64,000 bases of DNA from NCBI GenBank assembly GCA_028456385.1, contig JALNQF010000068.1:62001-126000 (forward strand), read 5' to 3'. The position numbers were made by a program, and so were the translations under genes. This document shows positions 25,185-36,456 of this stretch, one piece after another; within the stretch, counting starts at the first letter, position 1; every line of letters begins with the position of its first letter. The notes beneath the pieces were generated by a model that worked only from the letters and a program-made list of their open reading frames with translations, did not search any database and was not told the origin of the DNA. The DNA is from Ophiosphaerella korrae (lineage: Eukaryota > Ascomycota > Dothideomycetes > Pleosporales > Phaeosphaeriaceae).

Positions 25185-26731
25185 CTTAATCAATCTTTTA
25201 TCGTATACTTTTATCACAGCTTTGACACCGTGAAAACCACCCTCAAATCCGACAGGGGTTTTCCTAGTCCTACGAGCATCCTAGAAACTGAAGAAACCCG
25301 CGCTACCCCGTTTTCGGTTAATTTGATGTCTATAATACCATATAGCAGCCTAATTTAGCCTACTCCATTTCCCCTAAACGTATAATACAATTTATTAGTA
25401 AGGTAAGGCACTTTTTCTTTTTTTAATCTTTGTATAATAGTGTATAGGCAAAGAACTTGCTATAACGAATAATAAATACGCATAGTGTGAGAGCCTCTTG
25501 ATCGGACATGATGGATGTTATCGCTACTAGTGGAGATTGGGGAAGTACAGTGTTTCTGGCTCGCAAATCCCGAAGTTAACCCGTTACCGCTGAATAGCTA
25601 TAAGGCTGACACTATCTTATCTGTGGGCCAGGAGCGGATGCTCTCGTTATTTGGTGATCTGAGACACTACAGGAAATAGGCACGAGGGAATTCATTTATA
25701 TCTATGGCAAGCCCAAGAACATCGGTATCCTTCCCTTCGTATCATGGTTGTGTCCACTTGACCGCCATCCTCGCTTCAGCTCGTGGGGTGAAGGCTCCTG
25801 GCTTTACCCTGCCACAAGAAATATGCACCCCCGTCCGCCTTCACTTCGTCGCACAGACATCGATCCTGGGGGCTTCCGCACTAAACAGGGGCGATTATCC
25901 TGTGGCAAGTCAAGACTTTGACTATGCTTCTTGGTTAGGCTAGAATTTTATGCTATGAAAAGGGCCATGTTCAAGCCACTAGCGCTGTTATCGCATGCAG
26001 GTGGCAAGTGAGGAAGTTACTTTGTGCGGTAATTTGTTAGACAAAGACTTCGTACTATCTAAGAACCGCATTCAAATTGTTGCATAGCAAATAAGAGAGT
26101 GGAGCATATTGTTATAGTTAAAAACGGCTTCTTGCCACCTGTTAGATTTGAGATGTGAGATTTGAGTCGCTAAGTTCAAAAATGGAGTTATTGATTGTTC
26201 TGTCTATCATCTGCGTTCTGGCTGCCTCTGATATCCTTCATGAGTTTCTTTGATTACTCTCGTGCCTCAAAGGCCGCCCTTGTTGAATTGCTCTCCTGTT
26301 CAAGGGATGCGCTGCTGTTGAGCTGATGCTTTGTTGTTGGGTTAGGGGCGAGGCTAGTATCGCACTAGTCGCATACTAGCATCGTAGATCGATTGCTATC
26401 GCCGATCTCTAACGTCATCTGAAGCTCATGAGCCAGCTGAGTGAGCTAACTCGCAAGCCCTATCTATGAGCTGAGTTGAGATTGCGATCTTAGCTCGGCG
26501 TAGTGTTGAGTGCGAGCACTCGTCGCGCTGTAGCTCTGGCAGTAGCTTGTAATTGTTGCGCTGGCACACGCACCTCATCTGATAATAACGTAATTAGAGC
26601 GTTCCTCTACGTATACTAAGATTATTAACTAGTAGTTATCTACAAGCTCTTAGAGAGGCTGAAAGTAGCTAGAAAGTATATTAAGCTTAATTAAGCTCTA
26701 TATAGCCTTAAAAACTTACTAGTTGTAAGGG
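25185..26731. other. Un-mutated pocket between the AT-rich blocks; no confident gene
   Basis: Base composition is ordinary up to about 26,580. A 79-codon open frame at 25,704-25,943 (plus) and short stretches around 25,520-25,690 look weakly coding but match nothing I recognise and are flanked by stops. This could be the remains of a gene. From 26,580 to the LTR at 26,732 the sequence becomes AT-rich again. GAGCT-containing words are frequent at 26,420-26,560. Confidence 0.6.
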
Positions 26732-27130
26732 TGTTACAGGCGTAACAAGAGAAATCGAGATGGAACCAATTAGTCCCGATTTAAGTGATGACGAAACGTG
26801 GGGTGAGCAGGGTAACGACCTGGATTGGGAAACAAACTACAACCTAGACACATGACCTGCAGAGTAATCTGTAAACACGTGCAACAGATTAGAGCGATCT
26901 GTAAGGTTACACAAACAGATTAGTGCAAGTATATAGCAGTAGCAATGCGCATTATTAGGATAGCATTAGCAATCTAATCTCTAACCTAGAACGCTAATAC
27001 TTGACATTATACACACAAATTAATTATTATTTATAGTTATTACTAATTACAACACGAGTTTTTATTATCACCTTCTAATCTACTAATACCCTAATAGTTA
27101 CCTATAGTCGACACAGGGAGACCTATTACA
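26732..27130 (+). repeat. 5' LTR (399 bp), outer half un-mutated
   Basis: It runs from TGTTACAGGCGTAACAAGAG to GGGAGACCTATTACA. The first roughly 240 bases keep CpA and TpG sites (for example GTGATGACGAAACGTGG) that are TpA in the 3' LTR. It holds one copy of the 30-bp unit. Confidence 0.93.
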
Positions 27131-27169
27131 CCTTACTAATTTAGACATTAGGAGAAGCGAAAGCGTAAG

Positions 27170-28980
27170 TAGTGCACAGTCTAGCTAACACGATAGTAGA
27201 AAGCTTAACTAAGAAAAGAGTTAAAGCACCCCTAAGTAGCTATAAGTTAGATAACACTATATAGAAGGTAATTAAAGATTACTTAAACAATCTAATCTCT
27301 AAAAAGGAAGATATAAAACTAGTAATTAACGCTTTAGAAACGTAGAATAGAGAACTATAAGACTACGCAAAGCAAAATAAAGCCTAAATTAAGGCTATTA
27401 TAGAAGGATAGAACTAAATAGAATAAATTACCTAGAGACTAGAAATAAGTGCGATAAAGAAGCTACCTAAGATACCTATACTTAAGAAATTCGATAGAAT
27501 AAGGGAAAAATTAAGACCCTTTATAGTAGTAGTACAACTATAGATTAATGTATAAGTACTACACTTTAATAGAGAAGATAAAAAGGTAATATATATTAGA
27601 ATACACCTTAAAGAAGATGTAATAAGATAGTTTAAATCCTACTAGATAGATTACATAATATACGCACTAAGAATATAGAAAGATAAAACTAGAGCTATCT
27701 TTAGAAGTTATAAATACTTTACTAAACAAATAAAAGTAGTATTTAGTAATATAGATATTACCTAATAAGCTAAAGAAAAGCTTAAAAGGCTTATATAATA
27801 TAAAATTATTCTTAAATATATATTATAGTTTAAATAACTATTATAGAATATAGAATAGAATAAAGTATTACTAATTTTATAATTTAAATAAGAATTAAAC
27901 TTAAACGATTAATACGAGATAATTTATATAGAAAAACTAAGAATACTAAAAGCTCTAAAACAAAAGGTAATACAAATAGACGACAACCTCTAAGAATAGA
28001 AGAAAAACAAATATAGAGGACAACCTAGAAATTAAGACGCTAGAGACCTTATAATCCTTAATACTAACAAGGATAAGAAATTAAAGAAGAATAAAGACTT
28101 TACGTATTTTAGATATAGTAAGAAAGGCTACTATATAAAAGATTACTAGTTAAAATAGAAAAAGAACATAATATATTATAAATATAGGAAACTAAGATAC
28201 TTTATAAAAGACTATAAAAGTAAAAACCTAAAGAAAGAAATGTAGTTAAAAATAACTAAGAATAAAAAAGAAGTACTAAAAATATAAGCTAAACTTTAAG
28301 AAAAAGTAGCTAGGAGTAAAGAAATATAGTATATAATACTCTATTAGACCTTTTATTATAACGATAACTACTATATATATATTTTTAGTAAATAAAGAGT
28401 AAGATAGTTCTTATAAAAAAATAGAGTAGTAGTAATAAAAGAAAGAATAAAAGTATAGCTAGAAGAAATAGTATATATAATAGACTTACTAATAGAAGAC
28501 TTAGAAGGAGAAGAGCCCTAGATACTATTAATCTAGGCTAAAGGACTAGTATAGGATAAAGAGACTATAATAGTCTTCTCTAAAGGATTATAAGGAGATA
28601 AGAAACAAACTAATATAAGAAGTACTAAGTACGCCTAGTTAAGAGTATATAGCTATAATAGCTATATAATAATAAATATAAAGGAATAAAATAAAGAATA
28701 GAAGTTTATTTAGAAATACTTACTAGTTATAAGTATAGAGGAAGCGTATAAAGACTAGAAAGAACGCAATCTTAAAGAAATAAAGTTTATACTATTTTAA
28801 GAATAGATAAAGTAATATATAGTTATAGTAGGAAGAATACCTATATAAAGAGAATAGTAGTTCCTTGTAAGAAAAACGCAATAGATTAACAAAGCCTATA
28901 TACTACAAGTACTAATAGTATACTACGTCCTAATAAACACTAGACCTAGAATAGATAGTTACTAAGTAGGGGACAACAAG
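27170..28980 (+). pseudogene. gypsy gag remnant with zinc-knuckle region
   Basis: It aligns with gag at 15,240-17,000. The nucleocapsid region is at about 28,090-28,215, with former Cys codons turned to Tyr. Many stops come from CAA, CAG and TGG codons. Confidence 0.7.
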
Positions 28981-29299
28981 AGAATAAACCTAGAACACCT
29001 AGTATATACTAGGATATTATAGATATTATACCTAAACACAAATTACTATATATATAGAGAACTTAAGGTACGTAATTATATATAGCCTATATAAAGAAAA
29101 GGACATAATTATATAAATATAATTACAAGAAAAGATATCTAAGGTTAGAAAATAATTAGGATACCTAATAAAGAATATATAGTAATTAGACTAAGCCCTA
29201 AACTATCTAAAGAATATATCTAAAGAAAGCTATAGTATAAATATACCTATAATAAATACCTAAAACACGAGAACTATAAACGTAAAATAAGATAATAGC

Positions 29300-32200
29300 T
29301 CTAGAAGAATAGATAATTTAAAGAAAAACCTAAGTAAGAAAAGCTAGAAAGTATAAAAAGCCTATATATTACAAAAACAAGTATATACTATAGAAAGAAA
29401 GTATAAATAATAATTAATAGTAAAGCTATAAGGAACTTTATATCTAAGAAGTTTATAGAAAGTTAAGGAATAACTTATATAATAAAGAAATACCCTTAAC
29501 AACTAAGTATAATTATAAGAAAACTATTTTAGAAACCTATAAGGTTTAAAACAACACTCTCTATACTAAAGCTAAAAAGATTAGAAATTAAGAATATAGT
29601 TATAGATATAATAATAATTAATAATAAATAAGATATAATACTAGGAATACTATAGTTATAGATAACTAACCTAAGAATTAATTAGAAAATAAAGAGAATT
29701 AGCTACCCTAAAAAAGAAATATTAAAAGCTAACATAATTATATATAAAAGAAAATTCCTAGAAGAATATAAGAAATAAGAAAAATAACTTATAGAACCTA
29801 ATAACTACCTTCTAGACAATTAACTATAGGATTTAGTAATAGACTTAGTAGAAAGAAAAAATATAGGATAGAGCCTAGTTTATTAAAAAACCAAAGAAGA
29901 AGTAAAGATTAAACGTATATTTATATAAAATATAATAAAGAAAGAATAGATACAAGAATCTAAATCCTTAGTAGCTTATAGACTTATATTTATAGATAAA
30001 AAAGAGATAGATAATAAAAGACTTTACGTAGATTTTAGAAAAACTAACGTAATAATAGACAAGAACTAATACCCCTTACTACGTATAGACGAGATACAAG
30101 ATAGGCTATAGAAAGCCTAAATCTTTACTAAACTAGATATCTAAAATACCTATTACTAGATTAGAATTAAAAAAGGTAATAAGTAGAAAATAGTATTTAG
30201 AATATAATATAGACTAATTAAATATATAGTTATACTCTTTAGATTAATAAATATACTGGTAGTATTTTAAGAAAGGATTAATATAGTCTAAAGAGAATAC
30301 CTAGAAGTATTTATATTTGTATACTTAGACAATATCCTTATATTCTTAGAAATAGAAGAAGAATATATATAGTATATATACAAAGTACTAGAAAGATTAG
30401 TAGAAAGTAAAATATTTCTTAAAATAAGAAAATACAAATTCTATATAAAAAAAATAGACTTCTTTAGATTTATTATTAAACTAGAAAAAATACAAATTAA
30501 TCTAAATAAGATTAAAATAATCTAAGAATAGCTAATACTAAAGAACCTATAAGAAGTACAATAATTCTATAGATTAGTAAACTTTTATAGAAAACTAATA
30601 ATAAATGAGTCTAAAATAATAGAACTACTTATAAAACTTATAAAGAAGGATATACTATTTAAATATACTTAGGAATATAATAAAGTATTTAACTAGATTA
30701 AATAATATTTTATAGAAAACCTAGTTATTAGAATATATAACCTAGAACTATTAGTAATAGTAAAAATAGATACATCTAATTTAGTCTATAGAATAGCACT
30801 AATATAAGAAGACTAAACTATAAAATAAGAATATTTAGTTAAATACTTCTCTAAGAAAATAAAGCTAGTAGAGCTAAAGTACCTAATTTACAATAAAGAG
30901 ATACTAGTAATCTATAAAGTATTTAAATAATAGAGAGTATACCTACAAAGAGTAAAATACTAAATAAAAGTCTATATAGACTATAAGAATCTTATAAGAT
31001 TTATAATAACTAAAGACTTATTATAATACTATACAAGATAGTAAGAGTTCTTATTAATATTTAACTTTAAAGTTATATACATAAAAGAGAAAGATAATTA
31101 ATTTATAAATACTTTTAGTAAAAAACTAGACTTATAAGAAGAAGTAAACACTACTAGTATAGTTCTAATTAAGAACAAAGATAGATATTTAGTCCTAAAT
31201 ATACTAAAAATAGCTGTAATACTTAAGAGAAAAAGTAGTAAGCTAGATAAATAGATTTAGAAAGAAACAAGAAAAGCCTTTAAAGAAATAGAAAAACTTA
31301 AGATCTAAGAAGGCCTTATACAAGCCTATAGAAGAATATATATTCTAAGAAAAATATAAAGAGAATTTATACAATAGTTTTACAAACTACTAGTATATAA
31401 ATATTAAGGAATTAATAAAATACTAGATAGACTACTAAGAGATTATTATATCTTAAGAGTAAAATAACTAGTAATAGAAGTACTACAAGACTATATAGAA
31501 TACTATAGAAATAAGTATAGTAGATACGTACTATATAGAATATTACAACTAATTAAAGTACTAAAAAGACTTTAGAGAGTTATTATAATAGATTTTATTA
31601 TAAAACTACTTAAGCTAAAAGACTTAATATTAGGAGTTAAATATAATAGAATCCTAACAATAGTAGATAAACTTATAAAGTACTTATACTTTAGACTATA
31701 TAAAGAAAAAAGTAGGATAGAAGTTACTATATACTAGGTCCTAGGAATAGTAATTAGCTAATATAGACTACTAGATAAAATTATTATAGATAGAGATATA
31801 AGATTTATATTAAAACTATAGAGAATAATAATAGTATAATTAAGAATTAAATATAGAATATAAATAGTATACTACTTATAGATAGATAGACAATTAGAAC
31901 GTATAAATTAGATAGTAGAATAATACCTAAGATACTACCTTAATTACAATTAAAATAATTAAGTATAGTTACTACCTATAGTATAGTTAGTATACAATAG
32001 TATAAAGAATATAGTAATAAGAGTATTACTTTTCTTTACGAACTATAGATTTAACCCTAATATATACTAAATACTAAGAATTAAAGTATCTTAGTCTCTA
32101 AGAGGAGAAAACCTTACTAATAGACTTAAGGATATATACAATTAATTAAGACAAGATATAGAGTTTTTATAAGATTGTATAATAAAATATTATAATAAAA

Positions 32201-32640
32201 AATATATAAAAGGACCCTAATTTAAAGAGGGGAAAAAAGTATAGTTACTATAAAGAAATATTAAAAGTAAATAATTAAGCTTAAAACTAGATTATATTAA
32301 GATAAGACTATATAAAGTAGAGAAAGAAGTTATACTAGTTATATTTAAATTAAGACTACTAAGTAAAATAAGGATACACCTAATATTCTATATAGTACTA
32401 CTAGAAAAAGTACTATAAGACGTAGAACTACTAGTGTATAAAGTAGATATATATAGAGAATAAGAAGAATAAAAAGTAAAGGAAATCCTAGTATACTAGT
32501 TCTATAATAGTAGGAATTACTATTTAGTAAAATAGATAGAAATAGACGAAAAAGGATAACTATAGGAAGAAATATAGGAACTAGAAGACAACCTTAATTA
32601 CTCTAAGAAACTAGAGGAGTTCTAAAGTTAAAACTCTCTA
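29300..32640 (+). pseudogene. gypsy pol remnant
   Basis: It is collinear with the pol region at 17,400-20,740. Protease (about 29,400-29,700), reverse transcriptase (about 30,000-30,340, with YLDN at the YLDD site near 30,320), RNase H, integrase (about 31,380-32,150) and a chromodomain-like end (about 32,490-32,620) can be followed. Stop codons interrupt every domain. Confidence 0.85.
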
Positions 32641-33137
32641 AACTACCTTATAGTAAATTAAGAAAGTCTATAGTACTACTACTAGATAGAGAGATAATAG
32701 GATTATCTAAGATATAAGCTAGAGTAGCCCTTATAGTAGCCTTAAAATTAAGCTTAAATTCTAAGAGAATAGCCTACTTAATAGACTTTGTATTATTTAA
32801 GGCCTTTGTTTTATAAAGACGAGCTAAATAGGTATAGTTTTCTACTTATATACTTAGAATCTAATTACGTTCCTTTTTAGCCTCTATAATCTATTTAGAT
32901 AGTTTATCTTAAGCGTAGTTAATAGCTCTCTCTATTATAAATAAGTATAGACGTACGAATAAGTATTATTAACCTATATTCTACTAGAGACACACTAGAA
33001 AGATTATAAGATAAATAAGTATTAGTATAAATATACGCCTTATACGCTTTACTATATTTTAAGGAGATATAATCTAATAGAGGGTTTAAAGATTTATAAC
33101 AAGAATAAGGAAATATAGTAATACTATAGCGTAACAC
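32640..33137 (-). pseudogene. Antisense ORF remnant, best preserved copy
   Basis: A 72-codon stretch (32,919-33,137) stays open on the minus strand, opposite to gag-pol, in a region where almost everything else is closed. It contains FPYSCYKSLNP, SKAYKAYIY, SVSLVEY and NRESY. FPCSCC, SRAYKACIY, SISLVEY and NRESY stand in the same order in the 14,804-21,835 element. Downstream (about 32,640-32,830) RLYKTKALNN and a Ser-rich block follow, as in the other two elements. The pattern suggests two CxxC-like pairs. The role is unknown. Confidence 0.55.
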
Positions 33138-33278
33138 GTAATCTACTAATTAAAGATAATAAAGAGTAGACTTAGTAAGTATAAGAGAAGATAAAGAACT
33201 CTATATTAATAAAGAAACTAAATTAATAACCTTAGCCCTAGAGTAGATAAACTAAAACCTACTTAGAGGAGGAGATAG

Positions 33279-33737
33279 TGTTATAGGCGTAACAAGAGAA
33301 ATCGAGATAGAACTAATTAGTCCTAATTTAAGTAATAACAATACGTAGGGTAAGTAGGGTAACAACCTAGATTAGGAAATAAACTACAACCTAGATATAT
33401 AACCTATAAAGTAATCTATAAACACGTATAATAGATTAGAGTAATCTATAAATACGTACAATAGATTAAAGTAATCTATAAACACGTATAATAGATTAGA
33501 GCAATCTATAAGGTTATATAAACAGATTAGTACAAGTATATAGTAGTAGTAATGCGCATTATTAGGATAGTATTAGCAATCTAATCTCTAACCTAGAACG
33601 CTAATACTTAACATTATATACACAAATCAATTATTGTTTATAGTTATTGCTAATTACAACACGAGTTTTTGTTATTACCTTCTAATCTACTAATACCCTA
33701 ATAGTTACCTATAGTCGACATAGGGAGACCTATTACA
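33279..33737 (+). repeat. 3' LTR (459 bp) with three 30-bp repeats
   Basis: It is the same LTR as at 26,732-27,130 but exactly 60 bp longer, because it carries three rather than one of the 30-bp units (about 33,411-33,510). It is fully RIP-mutated. Confidence 0.92.
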
Positions 33738-33798
33738 AAGGGAGTTAACCCTTATATCTCTTACTTTGCGCTAATGTTAGTAAGCTGTAAACTTACTA

Positions 33799-35631
33799 AC
33801 GTGTTTTACTACTTATCTAGCTACACTAGTTATCTAGCTACCCTACTAAAATCGCGACGCGTCTTCTTACAACTCTCGTAATACTACCTACCTAGCGCGC
33901 CTAGCAGGCTTAAAAAGAAGGTAGGCTTACTCTTTTAAAGTAGGCCTTTTAAACTAGCTAAAAATTAAGCTAGTAAAAGGTAGCTAAACTATATAGTGTC
34001 CCTTAGTCGACCCTTTAAGGCCGCGTTAATAGCTCCCTCCTGTAAGCTACTACTAATATATAGAAACAAAAGCTATACCCTACAGAAGAGTAGGCTCTAG
34101 TAGATTAGATCCTAGACCTTAACTAACGCAGATTTCCGCCCTAGATTATTGATATACGGCGAATAGCAGACAATCTACTCGCTGCGCGCGGCTAAGAGCC
34201 CCCTCCCTAGCTAGTTAGCAAGAACTAGATATTACGCTTTATTAAAGCTTAGCTAGAGCTCTAGATAAAGTAGAATAGGAAATTCTACTCTTAGCGCGCT
34301 AAATCTAAGGACCTAGTCGCGATCTACGCGTAGTTTAAGCTCGTAGAGGAGACGCGTTAGTCGTATAGTATCCCTAACTTAGATATCTATAACTTTAACA
34401 AGACTAGCTTTATAATAGGGATCGCTGCAACGTTAAAAGTTATTATAAGCTCTAAGATAGTTAGCTACGTAGTAACTATATAGCTAGGTAATCGCAAGTA
34501 GGTAACAACAATTAAGTATATTAACCTAGCTAGCTAGTCTATCTTACCCTTTGTGATCCTATAAGGCAAGCTCTACTAAGCTAGCTAGTATTAAGGCCTC
34601 TTACCTAGCTAGGTTATTACTATTAGCGATAACAGCTAGACAACTAATAAGCTTAGCCTTAAGTAGGTAAAGCACTTCTATTAATATATAGAGGCTTATA
34701 TAGTAGGGGCCTACTAGCTACTTATCTTTAATAGCTATAGTAGCTACGCAACGCCTAAGTTTAACTAGTTCTATAGAGAGAACAATATTATTACGCTCTA
34801 TATACTGCTATATACGTTGCACCTCCTACAGCTACTTAATGTTAGCTACTTCTCGCCTCTTAAGGTCGCGTATAGGTAGTAAGTATCTAAGCTTACGCAA
34901 TAAGGCGTCTTCTACGTCGATAAGCTAGACTTCCTATAGATATACCTTAGTATTAGAGATAGAGTCCTCTTAGAGCAGAATATCTAGGCTAGCTTTTAGG
35001 CGTTAGGGCTAGTCCTAGCTTGTCAAGAACGCGTCCTATCGTCGCTAACAGTAATTAGGACGCTGTCTCTACTAGGGACAGCAGCCGACGCTGAGGTCGC
35101 ATAGACAGCAGAAACGCCGCATACTATTGCTTAGCTAGAGTAGCAGGCTTAACTTATCTAGGACCGCCTTGGTCGGCCTTCTTAGAGTCCTACTAGCTAA
35201 GCTATCTACTAGCTTACTAAAGGTTGCTAGCTAGCTATAAATCTTACGACAATCCTTTTAGCTAAAGTTAGTAAGCTTTGATAGGCGAGTTAGCGCTAAC
35301 AGCGTAAGGAGTAATAGTGCCGACAGTATATAGCCTGTAGAGGAGCTCTACAGGTAGAGGAAGGTTAATTACTTGCTATAGAGGCCGAAAGGGTGCTTAA
35401 GTAGGTAGGGTAGGCGGGGTAGCCAAGTCAGCCTCGAGCACTACTAACCTACAGTAAGTGCTACGAACAAGGTTATAAGAGGACTTAGTGTACTACTAGA
35501 TAGCGCGCATCAAATAGATCTATTTTCTATATATTTTATCGCGTAGTTGTGGAGCTATTGCAAGAAAACGCGTCGCGATTTTGGTGGGGTGGCCGGATGA
35601 CTGGTGTGGCCGGATGAGTGGTGAAACACGT
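33799..35631 (+). mobile_element. Complete pogo/Fot1-like transposon, 1,833 bp, TA duplication
   Basis: Inverted ends of about 70 bp (33,799-33,868 and 35,562-35,631) begin ACGTGTTT. They differ only by C-to-T type changes on the left. TA flanks both sides (33,797-33,798 and 35,632-35,633). The interior reads as one plus-strand transposase with RIP stops. The length is usual for Fot1/pogo elements. The right terminal repeat is un-mutated and holds a short tandem word (TCATCCGGCCAC twice on its reverse strand). Confidence 0.92.
34020..35520 (+). pseudogene. pogo/Fot1-family transposase, RIP-inactivated
   Basis: The N-terminal part aligns with the helix-turn-helix region of Fot1/pogo transposases. 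The catalytic part contains LLIFNSYSSYATP (about 34,710; the ancestral form has a catalytic Asp at the Asn), NNIITLYIL, and LLQLLNVSYFSPLKVAY (about 34,820). These match the LDGHxSH and LQPLDVxxFxPLK signatures of DDE_1 transposases. The C-terminal third (35,000-35,500) is less damaged. In-frame stops at Gln/Trp positions and the Asp-to-Asn change mean it is dead. Other mobilised families such as CENP-B-like proteins share this fold, but the terminal repeats settle the call. Confidence 0.85.
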
Positions 35632-35793
35632 TAACATTTAAACTTACTAACATTCGACTATCTTCTATTTTTAGTTAGCTCTTAGTAAGCTACTAGGTAT
35701 ATATACCTAGTACTTACCTACATAGCTCTTTATCTACTATTCACTCTTTTTTAGTTAATTGTTGAACTACCTTATTTGAGTTATCTTGCGTGA

Positions 35794-35986
35794 TGTTAGG
35801 CTTCGGCGCCTACAGGCCTGCAGGGCTGTAGTAGTATTGCGATTGGCGCATACTAAGCCAAGAGCTAAGGGCCAGTGTAGGTCCTGTAACAATATATACT
35901 GTTCTACTCCGGTATTCAACGTTGTTGAATACTCATCTACCTTTTTGGGTTTGTTTGGCGCAGTGGAGTAGAGCTGCGACATAACA
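35794..35986. repeat. Short LTR-like repeat, copy 2 (193 bp)
   Basis: It runs from TGTTAGGCTTCGGCGCC to GCTGCGACATAACA and is inverted relative to copy 1. Its flanks are CGTGA (left) and AAGGT (right), which do not match each other but are the reverse complements of the flanks of copy 3. Confidence 0.85.
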
Positions 35987-36001
35987 AAGGTAGACTTCAC
36001 G

Positions 36002-36168
36002 TGTTAGACCGCAGCTCTACTCCACTGCGCCAAACAAACCCAAAAAGGTAACCAAGTATTCAACAACGTTGAAATACAGGAGTAGAACAGTATATATTGC
36101 CTAAGGGCCCTCGCCCTTATCTCGCGCATGTGCGCAGCTTACGGCCTACTGCGGCCCGTAGCGTAACA
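36002..36168. repeat. Short LTR-like repeat, copy 3 (167 bp), inverted to copy 2
   Basis: It runs from TGTTAGACCGCAGCTCTACTCC to CCCGTAGCGTAACA, in the same orientation as copy 1 and facing copy 2 across 15 bp. Its flanks are TCACG (left) and ACCTT (right). Confidence 0.85.
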
Positions 36169-36263
36169 ACCTTACACTACTCCTCTAGTATAAAAAGCTC
36201 TTAAGAATACTTAAATAAGCTAGATTTATAGTCTTAAAAGAAAAGCTATACTAATTCTATAAT

Positions 36264-36456
36264 TGTTAGGCTTCGGCGCCTACAAGGCCTGCAGGACTGT
36301 AGTAGTATTGCGATTGGCGCATACTAAGCCGAGAGCTAAGGGCTAGTAGGCCTTGTAACAATATATACTGTTCTACTCCAGTATTCAACGTTGTTGAATA
36401 CTGTGTACCCTTTTGAAGGTTGTTTGGCGTGGTGGAGTAGAGCTGTGTTCTTAGCA
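36264..36456. repeat. Short solo LTR-like repeat, copy 4 (193 bp, ATAAT duplication)
   Basis: It begins TGTTAGGCTTCGGCGCC like copy 2 and ends TGTGTTCTTAGCA, with ATAAT on both sides (36,259-36,263 and 36,457-36,461). Its length equals that of copy 2. Confidence 0.87.

Larger units (their letters stand above)
26732..33737 (+). mobile_element. Full-length Ty3/gypsy chromovirus, plus strand (AAGGG duplication)
   Basis: This 7,006-bp element is flanked by AAGGG (26,727-26,731 and 33,738-33,742). Its LTRs are 399 bp (26,732-27,130) and 459 bp (33,279-33,737), both with TG...CA ends. A purine tract AGAGGAGGAGATAG (33,265-33,278) precedes the 3' LTR. Gag, protease, RT, integrase and the chromodomain region align along their whole length with the 14,804-21,835 element. 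All frames are closed by TAA/TAG codons from RIP. The outer part of the 5' LTR is almost free of RIP while the 3' LTR is saturated. Confidence 0.95.

Noticed and set aside
25089..25358. 89-codon frame at 25 kb
   Set aside because: Its first part is the short repeat and the rest has no protein-like features.
27131..27160. tRNA primer-binding site after the 5' LTR
   Set aside because: CCTTACTAATTTAG is conserved after the LTRs, but I could not match it to a tRNA 3' end; self-priming is possible but not shown.
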